64,000 nt of DNA, from the NCBI GenBank assembly GCA_963754385.1, contig CAVWGE010000004.1, positions 1 through 64,000 on the forward strand. Reading direction: 5' to 3'. The stretch comes from 9FT-COMBO-48-23 sp963754385 (GTDB lineage: Bacteria; Chloroflexota; Dehalococcoidia; GIF9; UBA5629). A model generated the notes under the pieces. That model saw only the letters and a list, made by a program, of their open reading frames with translations, was not told the origin of the DNA and searched no databases. Within the stretch, counting starts at the first letter, position 1; every line of letters starts with the position of its first letter. The translations under genes were made by a program, and so were the position numbers. Shown in pieces: positions 16,276 through 24,682 of this stretch.

Positions 16276-17547
16276 ATGGAACCTAATCTGAAAGTAGCCT
16301 TTCATACTCTGGGTTGTAAGCTTAATCAAGCTGAGAGTGAGCTTCTGGCGCGGCAGTTTGCTGAAGCCGGGTATAGTGTTGTAAGCGGTGACGGTGCTGA
16401 TATTTATGTCTTGAATACCTGCACGGTTACTCATATCGCCGACCGCAAGTCACGGCATTTCTTGAGGCTGTGGCGGAAAAGAAACCCACAAGCCTTGATT
16501 ATCGCCACCGGCTGCTATGCGGAAAGAATTCCTCAAGAGCTGTCTCAGGTCGGGGCTGACCTTGTTGTGGGTAATGAGCAGAAGATGCATCTTCTCGACG
16601 TGCTAAAAGATGTGTCTGTTCCTGTGGCTCGTTGCCCAGCAGAACAGTTTGTGGCTGATGTGGTCAGCCGAGTCCGCAGCTTCATCAAGATTCAGGATGG
16701 CTGTGATGATGCCTGTGCTTATTGTATTGTGCCTGGGGTGCGTGGGCGGGAATATTGCCTGCCGATGGCGGATATAGTTAACGAGGTGAAGGCGAGAGTC
16801 GCTGCCGGCTATAAAGAGGTGGTGCTCACCGGGACTAAAATAGGTGACTACGAGCACAATGGGGCAAATCTAAAACAGTTGGTCGAACAGGTTTTTGTAG
16901 TTACAGGTGTGGAACGGCTGCATCTTTCCTCTTTGCAACCTCAGGATATATCTCCGGAGCTTCTTAGCCTGTGGCAGGACCCTCGTTTATGTCGTCACTT
17001 TCATCTGGCGTTACAGAGCGGCAGTGATGCTGTGCTTGTGCGGATGAAGAGGCATTATTCCGTGGAGGATTATAGGCGGGCGGCGTCTTTGATTAGAAAG
17101 ATTGTGCCTGATGCTGCTATGACTACGGATATTATGGTTGGCTTTCCCGGTGAGAGCGCTGAGGAGTTCGAGGAAAGCTATCGCTTTTGCGAAGAAATCG
17201 ATTTTGCTAATATTCATGTTTTCAGCTATTCACCTCGACCAGGGACTCTGGCAGCCCGGATGGTGAGGCAGGTAGATGATAGACTGAAGAAAGAGCGCAG
17301 TCTGCGGATGCTGGAGCTGGCTCAACGGAGTGTACGCAAATTCTGTCAGCGGTTCTTAGGGCAGAACATGGCGGTCTTGTGGGAAAAGGAGGTTGCTCCG
17401 GGCAGTGGAGTATATTCCGGTCTTAGCCACAACTATATTCGGGTTTTCACTCAAAGCAGTGAGCCATTGACCAATCAGTTTCGCTCGGTACGGCTGGTTC
17501 GACTGCATAATCAGGGGTTATGGGGGGAGGTTACAGGTGAAGATTAG
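16276..17547 (+). CDS. mtaB: tRNA N6-threonylcarbamoyladenosine methylthiotransferase
   Basis: Radical SAM methylthiotransferase that makes ms2t6A37 in tRNA. The N-terminal UPF0004 domain has three cluster cysteines (TLGCKLNQAES, LNTCTVT, ATGCYAER). The radical SAM domain has the CDDACAYCIVPGVRGRE motif. A TRAM-like end follows. The closing sequence and KLNQAES favour MtaB over MiaB or RimO. The frame is open from a TTG at 16258. The ATG at 16276 gives the usual short N-terminus. Confidence 0.87.
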   Translation: MEPNLKVAFHTLGCKLNQAESELLARQFAEAGYSVVSGDGADIYVLNTCTVTHIADRKSRHFLRLWRKRNPQALIIATGCYAERIPQELSQVGADLVVGNEQKMHLLDVLKDVSVPVARCPAEQFVADVVSRVRSFIKIQDGCDDACAYCIVPGVRGREYCLPMADIVNEVKARVAAGYKEVVLTGTKIGDYEHNGANLKQLVEQVFVVTGVERLHLSSLQPQDISPELLSLWQDPRLCRHFHLALQSGSDAVLVRMKRHYSVEDYRRAASLIRKIVPDAAMTTDIMVGFPGESAEEFEESYRFCEEIDFANIHVFSYSPRPGTLAARMVRQVDDRLKKERSLRMLELAQRSVRKFCQRFLGQNMAVLWEKEVAPGSGVYSGLSHNYIRVFTQSSEPLTNQFRSVRLVRLHNQGLWGEVTGED

Positions 17548-17761
17548 GGTCAAGGTGATTCCCAATTCTAAGGTTGAGGGGGTTGTTAGGGAAGGCGATG
17601 GGTTTTTGGTGAGGGTTAAAGAGCCTGCGAGAGAAGGCAAGGCCAACAGAGCAGTTATCAAGTTACTGGCCGAACATTTTGGAGTTTCGCAAAGGCGGGT
17701 AGTAATCGCAAGTGGCTTCGGGAGCCGGAATAAGGTCATTGAGGTTTTGGATATACAATAG
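17537..17761 (+). CDS. DUF167 (YggU) family protein
   Basis: A 74-aa protein with the DUF167 pattern: KIRVKVIPNSK, then PAREGKANRAVIKLLAEHFGV, and a final GxxSRNKVIEV. It starts with GTG inside the end of mtaB (11 nt overlap) behind a strong GGGGGGAGG site, so it is co-translated. The function is unknown. Confidence 0.85.
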   Translation: MKIRVKVIPNSKVEGVVREGDGFLVRVKEPAREGKANRAVIKLLAEHFGVSQRRVVIASGFGSRNKVIEVLDIQ

Positions 17762-17862
17762 TGTGCGGGTTCCTATAGTTATGCTAGGCATTGACTGGCA
17801 TGTTATACTTTTTGGATAAAGTGCGTTTACATAAACTTGATATATGAGTAAGGAGAGCGAAC

Positions 17863-18771
17863 GTGGTACGTATGAGAGTTATCGTTAATCCAGCTGCTGG
17901 CGCAGGAAAGACTGCCAAGAAATGGCCGCAGATTATGAGCCTGTTGAAGAGTTTGGGGCTTGACTTTGAGCATGATATTACGGAAGCCCCTGGTCATGCC
18001 ATAGAGCTGGCTAAATCAGCGGTTGAGAAGGGCTATGAGATGGTGGTTTCTGTGGGTGGTGACGGGACGATACACGAGATTGTGAATGGCTTACATGAGG
18101 CTGGTGGCGGTGCTAGCGTGGCAGTGGGTATTGTAAATACAGGGACGGGCGCCGATTATATCCGTACCATCGGCGTGCCCCGTCGCTATAAAGAGGCTTG
18201 TCAACGTCTTCTAAGTCCGAACAGGCGCACGGTTGACCTCGGCGTTGTTGAATATACAAAAGATGGGCAACGTAAGAAGCGACTGTTTGTGAATTTTGCT
18301 GGCATCGGCTTCGATGCCGAGGTTGTCAAGGCAACTACCGAGAAGTTTAAGGCTCTGGGGGATATGCCTTCCTATCTGATGGGATTGTTTTCTACCCTAA
18401 TGTCTTACGAAAACAGAGATGTGTCCATCATAGTAGATGGTGAACATGGGGAAAGAAGGATTTGCACTATCATGCTGAATAACGGCAGGTATGGAGGTGG
18501 AGGTATGCTACCGGCACCTAATGCTGACCCGGGTGATGGTTTTTTTGACCTGTTGATAATAGATGACATAACCAAGCCGGACCTTATCATGTCGCTGCCG
18601 AGAATCTATCGGGGCACTCATCTCACCCATCCGAAGGTGACCTTGATGCGGGCACGGGAGGTAGAGATAATACCGACATTAACATCGGCTGTCCAGGCTG
18701 ATGGTGAACTCCTCGGGGAAGCGCCAGCCCGCTTCAGTGTACTGCCTGCGGCACTGAATGTTGTAGTCTAG
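17863..18771 (+). CDS. Diacylglycerol kinase catalytic-domain (YegS/DagK-like) protein
   Basis: A 302-aa lipid kinase family protein. The nucleotide-binding motif is GGDGTIHEIVNG (about 63-74), preceded by VNPAAGAGKTAKKW. GTGADYIRTIG and the C-terminal LLGEAPARFSVLP complete the family pattern. Such enzymes phosphorylate diacylglycerol or a similar lipid in membrane lipid turnover. The start is GTG with an AAGGAGAG site. Confidence 0.87.
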   Translation: MVRMRVIVNPAAGAGKTAKKWPQIMSLLKSLGLDFEHDITEAPGHAIELAKSAVEKGYEMVVSVGGDGTIHEIVNGLHEAGGGASVAVGIVNTGTGADYIRTIGVPRRYKEACQRLLSPNRRTVDLGVVEYTKDGQRKKRLFVNFAGIGFDAEVVKATTEKFKALGDMPSYLMGLFSTLMSYENRDVSIIVDGEHGERRICTIMLNNGRYGGGGMLPAPNADPGDGFFDLLIIDDITKPDLIMSLPRIYRGTHLTHPKVTLMRAREVEIIPTLTSAVQADGELLGEAPARFSVLPAALNVVV

Positions 18772-18831
18772 AGATCCTCTTGTGGTTGATTCCAGTCAGT
18801 AGCACTCCCGCAGCACCAGATATGGAGCGAG

Positions 18832-19086
18832 CTACACTCTTTTCAGCATCCCTGCTAGACCGGGGGCTTCTTGTGTAAGCTGGTCTAGTGGAATTTCCTT
18901 TCCGGTAATGTCGAAGGCTTTCTTTGTCGATGGCGAAGCCACCACAAGGCTGATAGGCTGTTTGAGACCAAAAAAGAAGATACTGCTGCCACTGGGCTGG
19001 CAGCTAAGCGACATTTTTGTTACCAAGATTAGCGTTATTCCGGCTATTGCGACAGGGCTGCCGATTATTACTCTTTTCTTCTCCAT
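18832..19086 (-). CDS. Small membrane-anchored protein of the GerW-type operon
   Basis: An 84-aa protein with one N-terminal hydrophobic segment (about 7-23, SPVAIAGITLILVTKM) and a hydrophilic tail. I recognise no family. Its ATG overlaps the end of the upstream DUF2953 gene by 19 nt on the same strand. This coupling is the main reason to accept it as real. Confidence 0.5.
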   Translation of the reverse strand: MEKKRVIIGSPVAIAGITLILVTKMSLSCQPSGSSIFFFGLKQPISLVVASPSTKKAFDITGKEIPLDQLTQEAPGLAGMLKRV

Positions 19087-19673
19087 TTAGACAAAACCAG
19101 TTTTTTCACAGCTCGCAATGTGGGCAATGAGAAGGCGAATCCCATCAGAGGTGCAGCCAGTTGAATAGGCTGTACCCTTACTGCTCCGTAAAGATGGCCT
19201 TCGATGATAGCTTCGCCGGCAAATGAAGGCTCAATCCTTATCTGGTGGGGCAAGAAATAACTCAGAAGTAGGTTAACTGGTGCTAAAAAGGCGAAGAGGA
19301 GACCTGTATCAGCCGGATTATCAAGATCTACCTTGAAGTTTGCTACGAGTTCCTTAATCTTAATGCGACGGTGAATTCTCTTTGCGAGGCTGCCAAACTG
19401 TCTTAGTAGACCTTTGGTTCGCAGGACTTCGAACGCGATTCTTATCCACCATATCCAGTCCAGCCGCTTCTGTTTATGTTCAATCGTCCTCTTTTCTTCA
19501 GGCTTCTTTTTTCCTCGTCTTAATTCGTGACTGACCAGGCCGAAGAGCCATACCAATCGCATGCTGAATTTGGGTCTTCCGTCTATGTTTGTACGGAACA
19601 CCAAATCAAGCGGTACACAGAGGAGCAGAGTAATGAGTACCGCCAGGCTAGCTAGAACAGCGATGGCCCACAA
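19068..19673 (-). CDS. DUF2953-like membrane protein
   Basis: A 201-aa protein that opens with a strong membrane helix (AIAVLASLAVLITLLLCVPLDLVF) and continues with the basic linker and amphipathic region typical of DUF2953: FSMRLVWLFGLVSHELRRGKKK, then LLFAFLAPVNLLL. DUF2953 genes usually sit next to gerW/ytfJ, as here. The start is a TTG directly after the gerW stop codon. Confidence 0.7.
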   Translation of the reverse strand: MWAIAVLASLAVLITLLLCVPLDLVFRTNIDGRPKFSMRLVWLFGLVSHELRRGKKKPEEKRTIEHKQKRLDWIWWIRIAFEVLRTKGLLRQFGSLAKRIHRRIKIKELVANFKVDLDNPADTGLLFAFLAPVNLLLSYFLPHQIRIEPSFAGEAIIEGHLYGAVRVQPIQLAAPLMGFAFSLPTLRAVKKLVLSKWRRKE

Positions 19674-20057
19674 CTATTTTTTCTCTTCCTTTTTCCGTTC
19701 TCCCCATCTCTCGGTGAGTTTAGCCGCAATGTCAGGTATGGTTTCGCTCAATTTCTCTATGGCTGTTGCCATACCTCCCTTGATTGGCTCTATCCTGACG
19801 CCGTCCTTATCTATGACGATGATAGCGATGGGCCTTACCCCGGCACCGCCACCGCTGCCACTGCCTCCACCCTCAGTCGCCTCTTTTGTTTCCCCTTTAC
19901 CTGTGCCACCGCCAGCGGCAAAACCGAAGCCAACGCTCATCAATGGAATCAGGGTCGTACCTTCGATAGTTATGGGTTCACCGACAACGGTCTTGGAGTC
20001 AAGAACCTTTTCAATTTCTCCGAGCGTTGTCTTAACCAGTTTCTCAACGTCTTCCAT
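19674..20057 (-). CDS. GerW (YtfJ) family protein
   Basis: A 127-aa member of the GerW/YtfJ sporulation-protein family. It shows VVGEPITIEGTTLIPLMSVGFGFAAGGG, a long glycine-rich loop (about 55-80) and RPIAIIVIDKDGVRIEPI. In Bacillus it is needed for spore germination, but the family is widespread in non-sporulating Chloroflexota, where the role is unknown. An AGGAGGGA site precedes the ATG. It heads a three-gene operon with DUF2953 and a small membrane protein. Confidence 0.82.
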   Translation of the reverse strand: MEDVEKLVKTTLGEIEKVLDSKTVVGEPITIEGTTLIPLMSVGFGFAAGGGTGKGETKEATEGGGSGSGGGAGVRPIAIIVIDKDGVRIEPIKGGMATAIEKLSETIPDIAAKLTERWGERKKEEKK

Positions 20058-20159
20058 AATTCAATGTCCCTCCTAAGTTGTTCTCTCTACAATGCAAGAT
20101 ATTATACCACGGTCTACAAATATGCCTAAAAGGGCAGATTGCAGCATTTTAGAGCATAT

Positions 20160-20804
20160 TCACGTTTCCGATGGACTATCGCCTTCCGGCTCTTTTGCTG
20201 ATGCGCGGTCACGAAGCCAGCGGCGGATTTCATCGAGGGTCGGCGGCGACACGCTGAATACCTCAATGTCTTCGGGAAATTGCACCAAGTGTCCTTCTCG
20301 GATGAACAATACGCCGATTTCATTGGCCTGGAGTGTCTCGTCTATTCTTTTGCTGATGTGTTCATATCTTTTCCTTGAGGCTTCGATGTAGAATTCAGAC
20401 ACTTTCCGGGCTACCTTATCGCTGAGGAATCCGATGAATAAGCACCTCTCCCAGTCGATGGTTTCCTCAGCTAGTTCCTTGTCCTCAATTACCTCAAGCG
20501 TAGCGCCATCCCGGCACTTCTGCTTGGCGATTTGGCAGCTCTTCGGATTCAGACCCTCCATAATTTTGAGGCCGTCATCGCCACTCAAGCTGATTGATTC
20601 GTGATATACCCGGCTAACAGTGCCTATTTTTGCTTCGAGGTTAGCTATATGCCCTACTGCCTGCTTCCAGTATAGTTCATATTTCTCGGTGTACTCAGAA
20701 GGGGCGTCTTTGTATGAATATATCAGTGGGACGAGAAGAAGTCTCCTCCCCTGTTTGAAGCTGGCTGCCTCAGGTTTGTTTATTTTGCCTAGCTCTTGCG
20801 CCGT
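20160..20804 (-). CDS. Conserved-looking protein of unknown function with apparent ACG start
   Basis: I do not recognise the family. The standard-start frame begins at a TTG at 20588, but the reading frame stays open a further 72 codons upstream with clearly protein-like content (INKPEAASFKQG, EKYELYWKQAVGHIANLEAKI). No ATG, GTG or TTG occurs in that extension. A GAGGTG ribosome-binding sequence lies exactly 7 nt before an ACG at 20802-20804, and an in-frame TGA is just upstream. The most economical reading is a 214-aa protein starting at ACG, or at an ATG mutated to ACG. The product is soluble, mixed alpha/beta by eye, with coiled-coil-like stretches near residue 55 and 150. Confidence 0.55.
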   Translation of the reverse strand, partial: TAQELGKINKPEAASFKQGRRLLLVPLIYSYKDAPSEYTEKYELYWKQAVGHIANLEAKIGTVSRVYHESISLSGDDGLKIMEGLNPKSCQIAKQKCRDGATLEVIEDKELAEETIDWERCLFIGFLSDKVARKVSEFYIEASRKRYEHISKRIDETLQANEIGVLFIREGHLVQFPEDIEVFSVSPPTLDEIRRWLRDRASAKEPEGDSPSET

Positions 20805-21041
20805 GACTGTTCACCTCACTTCTAGTTTATCATAGAAGCCTTTCCCTTTGCGCCGCTAGGAAGATATAACCCAAATGAAACTAAACAGGTGATTGACAAA
20901 AAGCCTTTCTACTATTAAGCCTTTGGTATTATGGGTGGGAGAGGTTACAGAATAAGATAGATTAAAAGTGGAATCAAAAAACAGGTCTTCCAGATGTCGA
21001 TTTTCCTCGGGCATCTGGCCTCTCAGTCAGGTTCTAATCGT

Positions 21042-21812
21042 TTACTTGTTTCTCCAGACCGGCTTCCTTTTCTCCAAGAAGGATTTCAGCCCCTCCTGCC
21101 CATCTTCTGTTTCCCAGGTCTTGATCCCCAGCTCTGTTCCTTTTTGGACGGCTTCGTCGAATTCAGTGGTATCGGCGCATTGGTAGAAAGCATCTCTGAC
21201 GAGCTTCAGGCTGAGGCTACTTTTCTCTATGAACCTTCGAGCAATCTCCTCGGCGGTTGTGTCTAATTTTTCTTCCGAGACGACTTTGTTTACTAGACCT
21301 ATACGCTCTGCCTCTTTTGCATCTATATTCTCGCCCAGGAGGATAAGCTCGAAAGCTTTCTTCTCCCCTATTATCCGGGTAAACAATGCAGCAGCTGCCG
21401 GTGCTAAGCCACCCAGTTTTATCTCTGGCTGACCAAGCTCAGCCTTCTCGGAGGCAATAGCCATATCGCAGCCGGCAACGAGTTCACAGCCGCCTCCTAA
21501 AGCCACGCCGTTCACTACAGCAATGCTTGGCTTGCCAAGGCTTCTTAAAAGCCTGAACATTCTCTCAAACTCGCTCATCATCCTGGGCATCATTTCTCCA
21601 ATGTGGTCTTTTACCTCTATCCCAGCGCAGAAAGCCCTGTTCCCACTCCCCCGGATTAGCAGAACCTTTGTCTCATCATCTTTTCCTAAGTTTTCCAGGG
21701 CGGTATTAATCTCAATCAGAGTTTCATAATTCACTACATTAACCGGTGGACGGTTAATAGTGAGTTTAGCTATGCCATCCTTGTTCTCCAAGGTAATGTT
21801 TCGAAACTCCAT
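21042..21812 (-). CDS. dch: Crotonase, probable cyclohexa-1,5-diene-1-carbonyl-CoA hydratase
   Basis: A 256-aa enoyl-CoA hydratase-family protein. The oxyanion-hole motifs are AFCAGIEVKDH and NGVALGGGCELVAGCDMAIAS. The opening (MEFRNITLENKDGIAKLTINRPPVNVV), the GQPEIKLGG segment and the ending EGLKSFLEKRKPVWRNK resemble Dch-type hydratases of anaerobic benzoyl-CoA degradation more than fatty-acid crotonases. The family hydrates the dienoyl-CoA produced by benzoyl-CoA reductase. The location beside Oah- and Had-like genes supports this. A terminator separates it from oah, so it may have its own transcription. Confidence 0.72.
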   Translation of the reverse strand: MEFRNITLENKDGIAKLTINRPPVNVVNYETLIEINTALENLGKDDETKVLLIRGSGNRAFCAGIEVKDHIGEMMPRMMSEFERMFRLLRSLGKPSIAVVNGVALGGGCELVAGCDMAIASEKAELGQPEIKLGGLAPAAAALFTRIIGEKKAFELILLGENIDAKEAERIGLVNKVVSEEKLDTTAEEIARRFIEKSSLSLKLVRDAFYQCADTTEFDEAVQKGTELGIKTWETEDGQEGLKSFLEKRKPVWRNK

Positions 21813-21951
21813 ATCTTCTCCTCTGAATGCTGTTTGACCTATTGTTTGCCGTAATATCTTCTATTAAACCCCTGTAAGTGAGATGACATGCCTCACCTCA
21901 AAGGGCACGACCTCAACAATGCTAGCCTGTCAGCTTCTCTTTGTCAAGCCC

Positions 21952-21986
21952 AAAAATAGAAAGCCCGGGTTACACCCGGGCTTTCT
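21952..21986 (-). terminator. Strong Rho-independent terminator after oah
   Basis: A perfect 13-nt inverted repeat (21958-21970 and 21974-21986, core AAGCCCGGGT) with a 3-nt loop. Read on the minus strand, it is followed by ATTTTTG. It lies 26 nt after the oah stop and would end the had-oah transcript. Confidence 0.85.
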
Positions 21987-22011
21987 ATAATTAGCTTACA
22001 AGCCTATCTTG

Positions 22012-23142
22012 TCACTTCTGCGGTTTGCCCAAAACGGCATTATATAGCTCATCATCAAAGGGATGACCTTCTGCCTGCATCTGGCGAAGCTTAATAAAAT
22101 CAATAGTGTCCTTACCGGTTATCCTCTTGGTATTAAAGGCGTTAAAGCCAAGGAAGGCTTCTCCCTGCATATTCACTGCTAGCCAGTAACGGTGGTCATT
22201 CTTGGCCAAATCCCAGAAGTACTTCTTCTTCTGTCTTATCCCGACAATGGACTTCATCAAGCAGCCGTGGAATAGGTTGGTGAAAGTCCACAGTGTCTTA
22301 TTCACCTCCTCATCCAAGAGGGTCAAAACTACAGGCAGCGATCTAGCCAGATCCCTAGCCTCATTTGCCTTCGGGCCAGTAACAGGCTCGCCGTAGACAA
22401 TAGCGCCATCATCAATCCACTTGTCCGTAATCACCTGCGGGTTTCTGATAAACTTGTCTCCCTGCTTAAGCACTGGTACCACCTTGCTAAGGTAGTTCTT
22501 CCTCAGCATCTTGTAGGCACTCCACATCTCGCAGGAGACGCAGTTCCACATGGCATCCTCTATGGACAGAAACCAGGGTAGAAAATCTGATGCACCCCCG
22601 ACCGGAGCTGAGCCATGCCTCGGTCCCGCCTGTCCAAAGATAGCTAGGTCGGAGGAAATAGATATATCACAGGCACTGCCAATCTCCTGTCCACCAGCTA
22701 CACTCATACCATTAACCCGGCGAATGGTTGGTTTTTGGCACTGAAGGATAGTATCCACCATGCCGTTGAACAGGTCCATGTATGCACCATATTCTTGAGG
22801 CTTGTTGGAATAATACTCGGCATATTCTTTGGTATTACCGCCGGTGCAGAAAGCCCTCGTCCCGACTCCCGTAAAGACAACGGCAACAACATTCCGCTGC
22901 ATCTGTGCTCGGTGAAATCCAGCAATTACCCCTTTCACCATTTCAGTGTTGTAGGAGTTCAACTGGTCAGGATTATTAAGGATAATCCAGGCGCTATGTA
23001 GACCTTCCACCGGATTTCCCTTAGGGTCAATGATTGGCCTCTCCTCATATATGGTGCATGGCGCCTCAGTGCCAAAGTGTTCCATGCCCCATATATTATG
23101 ATCTTTTAGTCCGCCTTCTTTAGGTAACCAATCTAAAGCCAT
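22012..23142 (-). CDS. oah: 6-oxocyclohex-1-ene-1-carbonyl-CoA hydrolase
   Basis: A 376-aa crotonase-superfamily ring-opening hydrolase (Oah/BamA), which adds two waters and cleaves the ring of 6-oxocyclohexenyl-CoA to give 3-hydroxypimelyl-CoA. The length, well above ordinary crotonases, and the landmarks DHNIWGMEHFGTEAPCTIYEERP, FCTGGNTKEYAEYYSNKPQEYG and GPRHGSAPVGGASDFLPWFL are characteristic. BamA is used as the marker gene for anaerobic aromatic degradation. It lies 30 nt downstream of had, with an AGGAGG site before its ATG. Confidence 0.9.
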   Translation of the reverse strand: MALDWLPKEGGLKDHNIWGMEHFGTEAPCTIYEERPIIDPKGNPVEGLHSAWIILNNPDQLNSYNTEMVKGVIAGFHRAQMQRNVVAVVFTGVGTRAFCTGGNTKEYAEYYSNKPQEYGAYMDLFNGMVDTILQCQKPTIRRVNGMSVAGGQEIGSACDISISSDLAIFGQAGPRHGSAPVGGASDFLPWFLSIEDAMWNCVSCEMWSAYKMLRKNYLSKVVPVLKQGDKFIRNPQVITDKWIDDGAIVYGEPVTGPKANEARDLARSLPVVLTLLDEEVNKTLWTFTNLFHGCLMKSIVGIRQKKKYFWDLAKNDHRYWLAVNMQGEAFLGFNAFNTKRITGKDTIDFIKLRQMQAEGHPFDDELYNAVLGKPQK

Positions 23143-23172
23143 TATATACCTCCTCTTTTTTATTCAGTTAAG

Positions 23173-24249
23173 TTAAAAATCAGGGGTTAACACTATTCTT
23201 TTCGTCAGCCCGCCCTTATGAGCTGCCTCAAATGCTTCCTTTATTGTGCTCATCGGTCTTGTCTCGACAAAGGGCTCTATCTGTATCTTACCCTCCAAAA
23301 CCATTTTGAGAACCGTCGGATAATACTTAGTGAGACAACCCCACGAGCCCAGAATGTCGGCATCAAACGCCATTAAACGAGACAGCGAATACTCATTCTT
23401 CTGCGTACCATAACCGCATATTACCAATACGCCGACGTATGATAGCAACTCAAGGGCAATCCTTTGCCCGGTAAGCGTCCCAGTCCATTCAAAAATCTTC
23501 CAGCCATAGTTAGAGGGTATTTTCTTTTCATTACAATAGGCTCGAAGTTCATCTCTAATAGCCCTGGTGTCTTTATCCGCTGTGCTCTGAATAGTATGAG
23601 TCGCACCAAAGTCTAGGGCTCTCTTCAGTTTTTCCGGGTTGCGGGCAATACCAATTACCTCTTTAGCACCTAATGCGGACAAAATTTGCGTAGCGTAGAC
23701 ACCAAGCCCACCGGTAGTCCCGATGACAACGGTTAAATCCCCCGGCTTAACCTCGGCTCTCATTGCTGCCTGATAGGGTGAAGTTGTCGCATCGGCAATC
23801 ACGGCAAGATGCGAAAGGGGTATCCCCTTCCTATCAGGAACTTCGCACAAATCTTGAGAAGGAACCACAATATGACTGGAAAAACCGCCGTATATCCCCA
23901 TACTATTCCCCGGCATCTTCTGTGCCAGACACCGATTGCCTCTACCGGCAGCACAAATAGGGCAATTATTGCAGGGCATTACCGATGGTATAATTACCTC
24001 TTTGCCTACCCACTTGCTATCTCCGGCTATGACTTGACCACTGATTTCGTGCCCTAAGGTTAATGGTGGTTTGTTTACAGTGGGTACGCCGTCATAAAAA
24101 TATCCCAGGTCTGTATGACATACACCACAGCCAGCAATTTCAACCAATACCTCGCCCGGCTTTAGCTCAGGCACGTCAAGACTAGCACTAGTCAGTTTTC
24201 CTGGCTCTGTCATCTGCCAGGTTTTGATTTTATTAGGTATCTTTGCCAT
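23173..24249 (-). CDS. had: 6-hydroxycyclohex-1-ene-1-carbonyl-CoA dehydrogenase
   Basis: A zinc-dependent medium-chain dehydrogenase, 358 aa from the ATG at 24249 (GGAGAAAG site). It oxidises the hydroxycyclohexenyl-CoA made by Dch. The catalytic zinc site is CGVCHTDLGYFYDG with LGHEISG; the structural zinc site is CNNCPICAAGRGNRC; the NAD motif is GTTGGLGVYA. The sequence pattern around FYDGVPTVNKPPLTLGHE and the pairing with oah identify it as Had and not a general alcohol dehydrogenase. The frame is open upstream to 24312, but that part lacks the family start. Confidence 0.85.
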   Translation of the reverse strand: MAKIPNKIKTWQMTEPGKLTSASLDVPELKPGEVLVEIAGCGVCHTDLGYFYDGVPTVNKPPLTLGHEISGQVIAGDSKWVGKEVIIPSVMPCNNCPICAAGRGNRCLAQKMPGNSMGIYGGFSSHIVVPSQDLCEVPDRKGIPLSHLAVIADATTSPYQAAMRAEVKPGDLTVVIGTTGGLGVYATQILSALGAKEVIGIARNPEKLKRALDFGATHTIQSTADKDTRAIRDELRAYCNEKKIPSNYGWKIFEWTGTLTGQRIALELLSYVGVLVICGYGTQKNEYSLSRLMAFDADILGSWGCLTKYYPTVLKMVLEGKIQIEPFVETRPMSTIKEAFEAAHKGGLTKRIVLTPDF

Positions 24250-24360
24250 TCTTTCTCCTCTGTAAAAATCGGTGTTAATACTCCTCGCCCACTGTCCCTC
24301 TTTATCGCTCACTCCACTGCCATCGACCTTTATGGCATGCTCGAAAATTGAAGACAGCAG

Positions 24361-24389
24361 ATTTTATCATCTTGCCTATAGGTTGTCAA
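24361..24389 (-). promoter_or_regulatory. Sigma70-type promoter for had-oah
   Basis: On the minus strand TTGACA (24389-24384), 17 nt, TAAAAT (24366-24361). This is a near-consensus promoter, about 110 nt before the had start codon. Confidence 0.7.
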
Positions 24390-24399
24390 TAAGGTTGAT

Positions 24400-24428
24400 T
24401 TGACGTGTCCTCCCTCGCGATTTATAAT
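24400..24428 (+). promoter_or_regulatory. Sigma70-type promoter for the thiolase operon
   Basis: TTGACG (24400-24405), 17 nt, TATAAT (24423-24428). Its -35 lies 10 nt from the -35 of the divergent had promoter, so one bound regulator could affect both. A second possible promoter, TTGACA (24492-24497) with N17 and TACATT, lies downstream. The leader to the thiolase TTG start is about 250 nt with no gene in it. Confidence 0.6.
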
Positions 24429-24682
24429 ATTTCTTTGTGGCTTAGCGAAGGCCTTCTGACAGCCCAAGAGGTAGTCATGGCTAATGCTATATTGACAGCG
24501 CTGTAATATCATTTTACATTTTGTGGCCTTGCTATACCACCGTGAGTAAGTAGATAATATTTGTAAAGTTAAACATTCTCATGTCATAAAAATGCTGACA
24601 TCTCGGAGCATAATAGGCTCAAGAGAGTAACTCCATAAGTTAGTGTGGAAGAAAAGAATGCGAGAAAAAGGGAGGAACAACT

